From positions 1 through 53,783 of the forward strand of contig JBBDSH010000021.1 in assembly GCA_040905045.1 (NCBI GenBank): a DNA stretch of 53,783 bases, read 5' to 3'. Below the pieces are notes generated by a model, which saw only the letters and a list, made by a program, of their open reading frames with translations, was not told the DNA's origin and made no database searches. Below, piece by piece: positions 17,515-25,570 of this stretch (its first letter is position 1; the number at the start of each line of letters is the position of its first letter). The stretch comes from JBBDSH01 sp040905045. GTDB taxonomy: Bacteria > Pseudomonadota > Gammaproteobacteria > Eutrophobiales > Eutrophobiaceae. The position numbers and the translations under genes were made by a program.

Positions 17515-17897
17515 GGAGAATCAATCCGGTTCTGATATAAGGATATGCATAATAAAGCACAGGAAATACGTAACATGGAAGCAATAATTAAACACGGATG
17601 CAAATAACCAATTTAACTTATTGATATCACCTGATGAAACAAGATGAATCCGCCGCTTGAGTTGACTGACAATGTGAACTAAATTAATTAGTACATCGAC
17701 ACAAGAATTCTGAATTCATCATAATCCCTGTGTCGAGGTACCAGGAGGTGATTACTCTGTCTGTACCAGGGCACTCAAAGCATTGCTGTTTCCATCCCCC
17801 GTACGGCATGTCGCTCCGCTTGTGTGACTGCCCGTCTTTTTTATCTACCAGAGTCGTTTTACTCTTTCCTATACCCAACCACAGGGGAGAATGTGTA
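17515..17897. other. Intergenic region between the metallohydrolase and YdcH genes
   Basis: About 380 bases without a convincing gene. It has a hairpin with arms CGACACA (17697-17703) and TGTGTCG (17729-17735), and a strong AGGAGGTGA at about 17742-17750 that is not followed by an ATG at a suitable distance. The open frame running from here into YdcH is rejected because the family begins at 17898. Confidence 0.5.
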
Positions 17898-18122
17898 ATG
17901 TTTGAATACGATAGTGAAATTGTTTCTAACCTGCTAGCCGAAAATAAAGATTTCAGACGTCTCTTTGACAAGCATAATGAATTGAAGAAAAAAGTCCAAA
18001 ATGTAAATATCGGCATGGATGCGGTTGATGATTTCTCACTGGAAAACCTGAAAAAAGAAAAACTGCTGCTCAAGGATCGCATGGCCTCAATGATTGAGAA
18101 CTATCGGCAGGCTCACGTCTGA
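17898..18122 (+). CDS. YdcH/DUF465 family small protein
   Basis: A 74-residue protein rich in charged residues (MFEYDSEIVSNLLAENKDF, then FRRLFDKHNELKKKVQN and LKKEKLLLKDRMASMIENYR), matching the YdcH/DUF465 family of small helical proteins whose function is unknown. AGGGGAGA ends about seven bases before the ATG, supporting this start over the longer frame. It is followed by a hairpin and a clear terminator, so it is probably a single-gene unit. Confidence 0.85.
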   Translation: MFEYDSEIVSNLLAENKDFRRLFDKHNELKKKVQNVNIGMDAVDDFSLENLKKEKLLLKDRMASMIENYRQAHV

Positions 18123-18142
18123 ATCTACTGCACACTGGCTGT

Positions 18143-18188
18143 AAGCAAGGCCGGGGCGTGGTTTCGAGCTACTAAACCCGGCTTGCTA
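18143..18188 (+). other. Long hairpin of unknown role before the terminator
   Basis: AGCAAG-G-CCGGG pairs with CCCGG-CTTGCT, an 11-bp stem with one bulged G, around a loop that can form an alternative GGTTT/AAACC stem. It sits between the YdcH stop and the terminator, so it would be at the 3' end of that transcript. Confidence 0.5.
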
Positions 18189-18190
18189 AA

Positions 18191-18220
18191 AACCCGCGCT
18201 GAAGTTGCCGCGGGTTTTTT
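18191..18220 (+). terminator. Intrinsic terminator after YdcH
   Basis: The stem AACCCGCG (18191-18198) pairs with CGCGGGTT (18209-18216) around a 10-base loop and is followed by a run of T, with A-rich sequence on the other side. It ends the YdcH transcript and separates it from cysB. Confidence 0.88.
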
Positions 18221-18276
18221 ATTGTCAGGCAGCCATGCGGATGCCGACCCATCAAAGCAGCTCTGCCAGTATCGGT

Positions 18277-18306
18277 CTGACGATTTTGTACTTTAGTGAT
18301 TATAAT
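18277..18306 (+). promoter_or_regulatory. Candidate cysB promoter
   Basis: A perfect -10 TATAAT (18301-18306) stands 18 bases after CTGACG (18277-18282), a four-of-six match to the -35 box. The start codon of cysB is about 58 bases further on across very AT-rich DNA, where a LysR-type regulator could bind to control its own gene. Confidence 0.45.
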
Positions 18307-18364
18307 CTATACTTAAAAGTAATTATTAATCATATTTTTATAAATATTATATCTATACTCGACC

Positions 18365-19339
18365 ATGAAACTGCAGCAGCTTCGCTATATATGGGAAGTC
18401 ACTCGCCATGACCTGAATGTTTCGGCCACCGCGGAGAGCCTGTTCACCTCCCAGCCGGGGATCAGCAAGCAAATCCGTTTGCTTGAGGAAGAACTGGGGG
18501 TACAGATATTTCAGCGTAGCGGCAAGCATCTGACTGAAATCATGCCGGCGGGCAAGGCGATAGTCGCCCTGGCCGGAGAAATCCTCGACAAGGTGGAGAG
18601 CGTCCGGCAGGTCGCCCAGGAATTCGGTGACGAGAGCAAGGGCGCGTTATCCATTGCCACCACACATACCCAGGCCCGTTATGTACTCCCCCCCCTCATT
18701 CGGGAATTTATCGGTCGTTATCCGGGTGTATCATTGCATATGCACCAGGGTACGCCGGTTCAGATTTCGGAGCTGGCCTCAAAAGGGACAGCGGATTTCG
18801 CCATAGCTACCGAAGCCCTGGAACTGTTCAATAATCTGATCATGATGCCCTGCTATCTCTGGAACAGGAGCATCCTGGTACCCACAGAGCATCCGCTGGC
18901 CGGAGAGAAAAAACTCACGCTGAAACAGATCGCCGATTATCCCATTGTCACTTATGTATTCGGTTTTACAGGGCGTTCACAACTGGATGAGGCTTTTAAC
19001 TCCGCCGGACTGAAACCGCAGGTTATCTTTACAGCATCGGATGCCGATGTCATCAAGACTTATGTCAAACTGGGACTGGGAATCGGCATCATTGCCAGTA
19101 TGGCCTATGACCCGGTTCTGGATGAGGAACTTGTCTGCCTTGATGCCGGCCATCTTTTCCAGCCCAGCACAACCAAGATCGGATTCCGCCGCGGCACCTT
19201 CTTGAGAGGCTATATGTATGATTTTATTGAATTATTTGCCCCTCACCTGACTCGTGACGTGGTTAACCGGGCGTTACGATGCAGCAGCCAGGCTGAACTC
19301 GGCGAACTCTTTGGTGATCTGCAATTGCCTACTTATTAA
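18365..19339 (+). CDS. cysB: CysB, LysR-type regulator of sulfur assimilation
   Basis: A 324-residue LysR-family protein. The N-terminal winged helix-turn-helix reads MKLQQLRYIWEVTRHDLNV and SLFTSQPGISKQIRLLEEEL; the ligand-binding half has TTHTQARYVLPPLIREF and HQGTPVQISELASKGTADF, the latter typical of CysB/Cbl proteins that sense N-acetylserine and sulfide. The length equals that of enteric CysB. It should activate sulfate-assimilation genes, and cysH lies just downstream, convergent. Ending TAA opens directly into a 7-bp-periodic palindrome. Confidence 0.95.
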   Translation: MKLQQLRYIWEVTRHDLNVSATAESLFTSQPGISKQIRLLEEELGVQIFQRSGKHLTEIMPAGKAIVALAGEILDKVESVRQVAQEFGDESKGALSIATTHTQARYVLPPLIREFIGRYPGVSLHMHQGTPVQISELASKGTADFAIATEALELFNNLIMMPCYLWNRSILVPTEHPLAGEKKLTLKQIADYPIVTYVFGFTGRSQLDEAFNSAGLKPQVIFTASDADVIKTYVKLGLGIGIIASMAYDPVLDEELVCLDAGHLFQPSTTKIGFRRGTFLRGYMYDFIELFAPHLTRDVVNRALRCSSQAELGELFGDLQLPTY

Positions 19340-19441
19340 GTCATAAGTTACAAGTTATAAGTCACAAGGGAATCCATGTGTGCTTTTGAACTTACTATCT
19401 AGCTATTAATCCCTTGTTACTTATTACTTGTGACTTGACTA
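19337..19441. repeat. 7-bp-periodic imperfect palindrome between cysB and cysH
   Basis: Left arm 19337-19371 and right arm 19410-19438 are imperfect reverse complements, both built of AAGTNAY-like 7-base units ending in AAGGGA. It occupies the whole convergent gap and starts at the cysB stop codon. It may act as a bidirectional terminator. A related four-unit tract lies at 49389-49416. Confidence 0.7.
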
Positions 19442-19549
19442 CAAGTAATCCAGGTCCGGGTTGTTGTCCATTAATCGGGATTCCACCTCGGCGCATTTCC
19501 GGCAGAGCGAACCGTCGACAAGGATTTTCTTAACCAGGGTGATATGCAT
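19439..19549 (-). pseudogene. CxxC mini-ORF, probable truncated thioredoxin-like gene
   Basis: A 36-codon frame that begins nine bases after the cysH stop, in the same frame as cysH, and ends at the border of the 7-bp-periodic palindrome. It reads MHITLVKKILVDGS, then CRKC, then AEVESRLMDNNPDLDYL. From memory, the start resembles small thioredoxin-fold proteins of purple and sulfur-oxidising gammaproteobacteria that begin ITLVKK..ADGSPCRKC and run much longer, so this looks cut off at its 3' end. It could also be a genuine short redox peptide or a former extension of CysH. The family memory is not checked. Confidence 0.45.
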
Positions 19550-19558
19550 ACCCGAAAC

Positions 19559-20293
19559 CTATCCCGTCTGCTTCACGTTCCCGGCGTGCAAACCGCATTC
19601 CTTGATGGTTTCATCTTCCCACCACCAGCGGCCTTCGCGCTCGTGCTGGTTGGGTAGAACCGGTCTGGTGCACGGTTCGCAGCCGATACTGATGAAGCCC
19701 TTCTGGTGCAATTCGTTATAGGGGACATCGTTTTCCCGGATGTATTGCCAGACCTGGGCGGACGTCCAATTGGACAGGGGATTGAATTTATACAGGGTCT
19801 TATCCGCCGTGGAAAAGCCGACGTCCTTTTCCACTACTGGAATATTCGAGCGTGTGCCGGGACTCTGATCCTTGCGCTGACCGGTCACCCAGGCGTCCAG
19901 CGTCGCCAGTTTGCGCCGCAACGGGGCTACCTTCCTGATACCGCAGCATTCCTTATGGCCGTCCCGATAAAAGCTGAACAGACCTTTTTCGCGGACCAGT
20001 TTCTCCAGCGCCTGCGCGTCCGGAGACATCGCTTCCAGAGTGATGTTGTATTTTTCCCGGACCTGTTCGAACAGGCGGTAGGTTTCCGGATGCAGGCGCC
20101 CGGTATCCAGCGAGAAGACGGCGATATCCGGCTTTATGCGGCTTGCCATGTCAATCAGGACCACATCTTCGGCGCCGCTGAATGAAATCGCGATATTATC
20201 GAAGTGATCCAAGGCGAGTCTGAGGATGTCGCTCGGATGCCTTTGATCGTACTCACCGGCCAATGATCCGGCGTCAAAATTCTCCACACTCAT
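19559..20293 (-). CDS. cysH: Assimilatory APS (adenylylsulfate) reductase
   Basis: A 244-residue PP-loop enzyme. The phosphosulfate-binding loop is AISFSGAEDV (about 35-44); the [4Fe-4S] ligands are two cysteine pairs, C116-C117 in KECCGIRKV and C205/C208 in GCEPCTRP; the catalytic cysteine is C233 in KECGLH. The presence of both cysteine pairs indicates APS reduction to sulfite rather than the cluster-free PAPS reductases of enterobacteria. It lies beside cysB, its probable activator. A CxxC mini-ORF follows in frame after the TAG stop. Confidence 0.93.
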   Translation of the reverse strand: MSVENFDAGSLAGEYDQRHPSDILRLALDHFDNIAISFSGAEDVVLIDMASRIKPDIAVFSLDTGRLHPETYRLFEQVREKYNITLEAMSPDAQALEKLVREKGLFSFYRDGHKECCGIRKVAPLRRKLATLDAWVTGQRKDQSPGTRSNIPVVEKDVGFSTADKTLYKFNPLSNWTSAQVWQYIRENDVPYNELHQKGFISIGCEPCTRPVLPNQHEREGRWWWEDETIKECGLHAGNVKQTG

Positions 20294-20372
20294 CGTTGTC
20301 CGTTTCCCGTTGGGTTAACTGATTGATTTATGGATGTCGCCGCATCTGTAAGCGGATCCTAACAGAGGCAGG

Positions 20373-20384
20373 TTATAGCTATAA
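20373..20384 (-). promoter_or_regulatory. Palindrome in the cysH upstream region
   Basis: A perfect TTATAGCTATAA lies about 80 bases before the cysH start, with an inverted TATAAT nearby at 20395-20400. A dyad at this place could be a binding site for a LysR-type protein such as CysB, but the CysB consensus is too loose to claim this. Confidence 0.3.
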
Positions 20385-20456
20385 ATAATAACTGATTATA
20401 GTGTTAGAACGAATATCGATATGGAGACAGCCCGCGCCCACCGCATTGCCGGACGC

Positions 20457-21338
20457 TTACTGGGCGGTATGGTGTTCCAGGTACTCGCCGGGGATGTAGG
20501 TTCCGTGGGAGGACAGGTCGGTAATCTGGATGGTCTGGTCATCGTATTTTTCGATCACCAGATGCAATCGTGAAATATCCCGAAGATTGGGTTCCATGAT
20601 GATGGTACTCGCCGTATCCCTGCCGACAACATTCCTGCCCTTGCCCAGTTCATACTTGCGGCCTTTCTGGTCCATGAAAATCATTGTATCACCGGAATTG
20701 AGTTTACACGGGTGCTTTGACAGGATGAGATCGATGTCTTCCCCCGGACGCATGGTGATGGTGACCGGTTCGCCCTTGGGCATACGTTCAAAGGCCTTGT
20801 CCTTGTACTGTTCCTGTGTTGGCTCGAAAATGGTGTTTTCAAGTATCAGGGTGTCCTTGAACTGGGCGCCTTCAACCGGGGCTTCTCCGTTGTCTTCCTT
20901 GGATTGCTTTTTCTTGTCGGAATACAGGTACTTAATGATCTCCTGGCGGGAAGCCAGGTATTGCATATATTTAACCAGGGCGATACGTCTGAAGGGATTG
21001 AAATCCTCATTGCCGTTATTCAGAGATGAAATGATATCCCGCCAGCCGTGATCCTGGGAAAATATGAGTGGATCCATCTCCCGCAAGGCCCGGTTGATAC
21101 TGTCCGGTTCCTCGATGGAACGGGACAGTATGGCGACAAAGCGTTTCTCCACCTCCTTGATGGTACGCGCCTCTTTTTTCAGTTGCTCGGTGGTGAATCG
21201 CACCATCTCCGAGATTTTTCTCGAGGGAATGGAGGTGCGCCCGCCCAGCGCGAATTCGAAATCGGCCGTGGAGCAAAACTTGTAGGTCTGATCCCCGATT
21301 TCCAGTTCCAGCGGTTTAGAAAAGAATTTATTCAGCAT
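20457..21338 (-). CDS. FHA-domain protein with helical N-terminal region
   Basis: A 293-residue protein with no signal peptide. Residues 1-140 form a largely helical domain I do not recognise (RKISEMVRFTTEQLKKEA, HGWRDIISSLNNGNEDFNPF). A charged linker follows, and residues about 228-287 are a forkhead-associated domain: VVGRD (R240), ISRLH (S256, H259), and DLSSHGTYI, where the usual NGT is HGT. FHA domains bind phosphothreonine peptides. The linker contains a DTLI sequence like those in the tail of the VWA-FHA protein 3 kb away, so the two may work together. No Ser/Thr kinase is encoded in the window. Confidence 0.82.
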   Translation of the reverse strand: MLNKFFSKPLELEIGDQTYKFCSTADFEFALGGRTSIPSRKISEMVRFTTEQLKKEARTIKEVEKRFVAILSRSIEEPDSINRALREMDPLIFSQDHGWRDIISSLNNGNEDFNPFRRIALVKYMQYLASRQEIIKYLYSDKKKQSKEDNGEAPVEGAQFKDTLILENTIFEPTQEQYKDKAFERMPKGEPVTITMRPGEDIDLILSKHPCKLNSGDTMIFMDQKGRKYELGKGRNVVGRDTASTIIMEPNLRDISRLHLVIEKYDDQTIQITDLSSHGTYIPGEYLEHHTAQ

Positions 21339-21585
21339 GTTTCCAGGAATCTGCAGCGTAAGGTGTACATTGAATGCTACTACAACCCCCGGCCCGGCTG
21401 AATAGCCTTTGCCTGACTGGATTGATTCGGATCAATGATGGTATTCGTATCCGAAGGTGCGTTCTTCACCCTTACTCCGGATGGCGGCAATTGTATACCC
21501 GGATAAGTGACGGCATCCAGTCTCTTTGTTCCGAATCCGGCCTGTCCTGATATGGTGCATGACCTGTCGGTTACAAGGTTTTGAC

Positions 21586-22653
21586 TTAGCAGGATTTCCC
21601 CGGATTGTATTGCCGGATTCGATGCTGCAGGAGATGATCGGGACAGTGTCGAATGCTTTCCATGTAGGAATAAAAGCTCGCCAGATCGTTTCCCGTGGCC
21701 GTGTAGAGTGCCATGAATTCCGGCATCCATTGCCGGTAAGTGGCTATCGCCGCCAGTTTGGCATTGTTCAGGTCGATGGATATCCAGCGGTCATACCGGT
21801 CACTGCCGTCATGTCGTTGCTTCAGTTGATGGTAGTCCCGGCGCAGCTCTGCCAGGATTTGGTCCTTGCGCCTAACCTTGTCCGTCCGCGGCTGGTCGGA
21901 TTCGTACAATGCGCCCAGTCTTTCCTTGTAATCCAGTACCAGGCTCATGAAGGCATCCTCATAGACCAGGGCGTGGCGGATGGGTATGGCATCCTCGCCC
22001 CGTGCTTCAAGCCAGCGCTCCAGACCAATACGGGCGACGCTTTCGGCAAAGGCCTCGTTGATATCTATCCTGTTCTTTATATACAATTTCTGGTGAGCCA
22101 GTTCGTGAAATATCAGCCGGGCGATTTTCCAGTCGTCCTGATCCAGCATTGTGTTCAATACCGGATCCCGGAACCAGCCCAGGGTGGAGTAGGCCCGCAC
22201 CCCGCCGACGTAAACATCCCAATTCTGTTCCTGCAATTGCATGGCATGTTTCATGGCTGAATCGCGATTAAAATAACCGCGATAATCGAAACAACCGGCC
22301 AGTGGATAACACCATGACCGGGGTTGCAGGGACAACTCGGGTGCGGCGAAAATATTCCAGGCGACAAAGGGGCGATTCAGATCGGCGTAATGCCGGTAAC
22401 TGCCGTTATCCGGCAAGGCCAGTTCGTCATGGGCAAAATCCAGCAATTCCCGGACATGGATTAATTTGTCCCTGAGATTGGGATCGGCACGATCATTCTC
22501 GAGGATAGCCTGAATGGGCTGGCGTGAGCGCAGTACATCCAGATGTCCCGTAACAGCATGGCCGTAATAGCCGAGAGTGGAGCACGCTCCCTGGCTCAGG
22601 CAGCAGAGGAGTAAAAGAAATCGTGGTAGATGGCCGGCGGGTTTGTTCGTCAT
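21586..22653 (-). CDS. Predicted lipoprotein aminopeptidase (COG4324-type)
   Basis: About 355 residues from the ATG at 22653; a longer frame to 22707 runs toward the divergent gene and would spoil the signal peptide. It starts with a signal sequence FLLLLCCLSQGAC with lipid-attachment candidate C24, followed by STLGYYGHAVTGHLDVL. The zinc motif is HELAH (183-187) in LIFHELAHQKLYIK, with a downstream glutamate in NEAFAESVA. These marks fit the putative aminopeptidase family PF10023. It would act in the periplasm on unknown peptides. It is divergent from the sulfurtransferase and lies upstream of the FHA gene on the same strand, about 250 bases apart. Confidence 0.85.
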   Translation of the reverse strand: MTNKPAGHLPRFLLLLCCLSQGACSTLGYYGHAVTGHLDVLRSRQPIQAILENDRADPNLRDKLIHVRELLDFAHDELALPDNGSYRHYADLNRPFVAWNIFAAPELSLQPRSWCYPLAGCFDYRGYFNRDSAMKHAMQLQEQNWDVYVGGVRAYSTLGWFRDPVLNTMLDQDDWKIARLIFHELAHQKLYIKNRIDINEAFAESVARIGLERWLEARGEDAIPIRHALVYEDAFMSLVLDYKERLGALYESDQPRTDKVRRKDQILAELRRDYHQLKQRHDGSDRYDRWISIDLNNAKLAAIATYRQWMPEFMALYTATGNDLASFYSYMESIRHCPDHLLQHRIRQYNPGKSC

Positions 22654-22737
22654 ATGGTCAATACCGCTATAGTCTCCCGCCGACGCAGGCTTCGTCAATT
22701 TTCTCAATCGCTGTCCTTAAGGCATACTGTAGGAATC

Positions 22738-23568
22738 ATGTATCAAACCTTGATTAACTGCCGGACCCTGAACGGCCTGCTTTCGGGACCCGATATCGTC
22801 ATCGTCGACTGCCGGTTTGACCTGACGGACCCTGCGGCCGGGCGCCGCCGCTATCTGGAAAGCCATATTCCGGGTGCGGTTTACGCCGGCCTGGAAGATC
22901 ACTTGAGCGGCCCGGCCGGGCCCGGTACCGGCCGGCACCCCCTGCCGGACGCGGAGAGAATACGGCAAGTGTTTTCGGAACTGGGATTCGGCAAGGATAC
23001 ACAGGTGGTTGCCTATGATGATATGTCCGGCGCCTTTGCCGCGCGGCTTTGGTGGATGCTGCGATATATGGGACATCATGCCTGTGCCGTCCTCGACGGC
23101 GGCTGGCAGGATTGGCTGGCGCAGGGTTTCGCGGTGGAAGAGGGTAATGTTGAGCCGCGTGCCGCCGATTTCCGGGGCTCCCCAAGACCGGACCGCCTCC
23201 TCGAGATTGCCGAGGTGACATCCCTTTCCTGCCTGGTGGATGCCCGCGACCCCGTGCGATATCGCGGCGAAAGCGAGCCCCTGGATCCGGTGGCCGGGCA
23301 TATCCCCGGAGCGGTCAATTATTTCTGGCAAAGGAATATCGATGAGGATGGCCGTTTCCGGGATGCGGCCGATCTGCGCCGTGACCTGCTGTCCGTATTG
23401 GGTAAAACAGCGCCGGAGGAAGCCGGTGTTTACTGCGGCTCCGGCGTGACGGCCTGCCATAATCTTCTGGCCGCGGTGCATGCCGGGCTTGCGATGCCGC
23501 GTCTGTATGCCGGTTCCTGGAGCCAATGGTGTGCCGACCCGAAACGGCCCGTGGCAACCGGTGAGTAA
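22738..23568 (+). CDS. Thiosulfate/3-mercaptopyruvate sulfurtransferase
   Basis: About 276 residues from the ATG at 22738, preceded by AGGA; the longer upstream frame overlaps the divergent gene. It is a two-domain rhodanese: the inactive N-terminal domain has VDCRFDLTDPAAGRRRYLES, HIPGA and DDMSGAFAARLWWMLRYMGH, the C-terminal domain has DAR, GHIPGAVNYFW and the active loop CGSGVTAC with catalytic C233. CGSGVTA is the loop of SseA-type mercaptopyruvate sulfurtransferases, while classical rhodanese loops differ, so mercaptopyruvate is the better guess. It transfers sulfane sulfur to thiophilic acceptors in the cytoplasm. Confidence 0.88.
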   Translation: MYQTLINCRTLNGLLSGPDIVIVDCRFDLTDPAAGRRRYLESHIPGAVYAGLEDHLSGPAGPGTGRHPLPDAERIRQVFSELGFGKDTQVVAYDDMSGAFAARLWWMLRYMGHHACAVLDGGWQDWLAQGFAVEEGNVEPRAADFRGSPRPDRLLEIAEVTSLSCLVDARDPVRYRGESEPLDPVAGHIPGAVNYFWQRNIDEDGRFRDAADLRRDLLSVLGKTAPEEAGVYCGSGVTACHNLLAAVHAGLAMPRLYAGSWSQWCADPKRPVATGE

Positions 23569-23701
23569 ACGGCGTACCCGCACAATCATGTTATTATTAC
23601 CGGTCCGGGTGTCGTATCTGTTTGAAAAAGCAGAATATACTCCTATACTGCCAGAAGCGGCCTTAAATAAAAAATCTGACGCGGGAAAGTCGCGGGAAAA
23701 C

Positions 23702-25459
23702 ATGTCACTGAAATCCATATTTCTGGTTTTGTCTCTGGGCCTCTGCCTCTTCGGCAAAATCTCCGCGATGGCCCAGGAGCCGGATGCACCGCAGGACAGT
23801 CCGCCCGCGGTGATGCCGGGCGACGAGGAACCCGCCGGCGATGCCGTAACCGCGGACGGGGATGGGCTATTGATGACCTTCCCCCGTGATGTTGTCCTGG
23901 TTCTGGACAATTCCGGCAGCATGAAGAAAAACGATCCCGGTTCTCTTGCCGTCAGGGCGGTCAGGGAATTTGTCAGTCGCCTTGAGGCGCAGACCCGGCT
24001 GGCGATAATTATCTTCGATCAGGATGTGCATCTTTCCATGCCGCTGGCCCGGGTCAGCGACCAGACCCGGGAGCGGATTGCCGACAGTATTGATCGGCTT
24101 GATTACGGAGGGTTGTTTACGGACAGTCCCGCCGCGATCGAACGCGCCATCTATGAACTCAAGAACAACGGCAGGGAGGACGCGCAGAAATTCATCGTCT
24201 TCATAACCGACGGCATCGTAGATACCGGTAATGAAGGCAAGGATATGGAAAAGACGCGCTGGCTGCGCGAGGATCTGGCGCCGGATGCCGCGGATGCGAA
24301 TATCCGCATCTTTGGCATTGCCTTTACGGAAGCGGCCGATTTTCAGTTGATTCAGTCACTCGCCCAGAAGACCGGAGGCGAGTATTACCGAGCCCTGCAG
24401 CCTGAGGATCTGCAATCGGTTTTCGGGCGTATTCAAACCCTGATGCAGGAGCCGCCGGAGGAGGAACTGCCGGAAGAAGAAAGCGTGCCTGAACAACCCG
24501 TTGAGCAGGCGCCGCCCCAGCCGGTGGTTATCAATGTGCCGGAACAGCCCGTGCAGTCCATGGGTGAGGAAGAACGGATTCGTTCCATCATCATCATTGC
24601 CTCGGCGGCAGTGCTGGTTCTGGCCCTGATAGTCATTATCGTGTTGCTGATACGGCATAACCGCGGCGGTCGTGGTGATGAGGACGCCCATGCCGTGGAG
24701 GCCTATCTCAACGATATTCACGGACATACAACACAACCGTCCTTCAAGCTGGGCAATAAACCGACCATGCTAGGTCGTGTCGCGGGCAAGGACACCGATC
24801 ATCTCGATTATATTGTTATCCCCCAGTCCACAATCGGCCGCCGGCATGCCCTGATTGAATACAAGGATTTTGCCTACTGGATTGTGGATCAGGGCAGTAT
24901 CAACGGCACCTACGTGAATGATGTCCCGATAAGCAGCGAGGTGCGCCTCAAGCACGGCGATAAAATCCGCCTGCACAAGCTCGAATTCGAATTCCTCATG
25001 CCGGAGATGGACGAGGCCGGCATGACGGAACTATCCAGTACGGTTTTTGCACAACAGGGATCAGAGGAACAGGATGAGGCGACCGAGTTAAGGGACCATG
25101 GTTCCGGCAAGACCGATGAAGACGCGGAGCTGGGTTTTGACCTTGCCGATGAGGGAGATGAGGACAATCCCGCCGATGATGAGGAGGATACTTTACTGCG
25201 GGAAGACCAGGCCGGACATGAGGGTTCGTCCTATGATTCGGAAGACGAGACCCTTATTCCGGGCAGTGAAGATACTGTCGGAGAGGGAAGCCGGAACCCG
25301 GACGATGAAAGCGAAGACGAAACCCTGATGCCCGGCGAATTCGATTTCCCGGATGAGGATGAGACCCTGCGTCATGATGCTTCCGATGAGTCCATGGAAG
25401 ATCTGTTTGATTTAACGGATGTGGACAAGAAAGGAAACAATGACAAGGATAAGAGTTAA
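23702..25459 (+). CDS. Membrane VWA-FHA protein with acidic DETL-repeat tail
   Basis: About 585 residues from the ATG at 23702, which opens a signal peptide; the longer frame overlaps the sulfurtransferase. A periplasmic von Willebrand A domain (about 62-250) has a full metal site: D69-N-S71-G-S73, T140 and D170. A proline/glutamate linker leads to one membrane helix (294-317), then a cytoplasmic FHA domain (about 345-432) with LGR (R359), IGRRH where the usual serine of SRxH is G379, and INGTYV. The last 150 residues are very acidic and hold four DTL/DETL motifs at about 496, 516, 540 and 554. It could carry a signal from the periplasm to phospho-dependent partners inside. No family name is recognised for the whole protein. 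Confidence 0.85.
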   Translation: MSLKSIFLVLSLGLCLFGKISAMAQEPDAPQDSPPAVMPGDEEPAGDAVTADGDGLLMTFPRDVVLVLDNSGSMKKNDPGSLAVRAVREFVSRLEAQTRLAIIIFDQDVHLSMPLARVSDQTRERIADSIDRLDYGGLFTDSPAAIERAIYELKNNGREDAQKFIVFITDGIVDTGNEGKDMEKTRWLREDLAPDAADANIRIFGIAFTEAADFQLIQSLAQKTGGEYYRALQPEDLQSVFGRIQTLMQEPPEEELPEEESVPEQPVEQAPPQPVVINVPEQPVQSMGEEERIRSIIIIASAAVLVLALIVIIVLLIRHNRGGRGDEDAHAVEAYLNDIHGHTTQPSFKLGNKPTMLGRVAGKDTDHLDYIVIPQSTIGRRHALIEYKDFAYWIVDQGSINGTYVNDVPISSEVRLKHGDKIRLHKLEFEFLMPEMDEAGMTELSSTVFAQQGSEEQDEATELRDHGSGKTDEDAELGFDLADEGDEDNPADDEEDTLLREDQAGHEGSSYDSEDETLIPGSEDTVGEGSRNPDDESEDETLMPGEFDFPDEDETLRHDASDESMEDLFDLTDVDKKGNNDKDKS

Positions 25460-25570
25460 CAGCGTTTGCCGGTTCGATCATAGAGATATCTGATTCATTC
25501 CTTTCCCCTTATTCCGCAGTCTCTATAGGATACCGCCGTGATTATTCCCGCCGGCATGTGAATTTCAGTC

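Noticed and set aside
17730..17897. N-terminal extension of YdcH in an open frame, with AGGAGGTGA nearby
   Set aside because: The family starts at MFEYDSE, and AGGGGAGA stands at the right distance before that ATG.
21380..21730. A 116-codon open frame between the aminopeptidase and the FHA gene, partly with protein-like composition
   Set aside because: Its first part overlaps the aminopeptidase in another frame, and the free part has no good start codon with a ribosome binding site.
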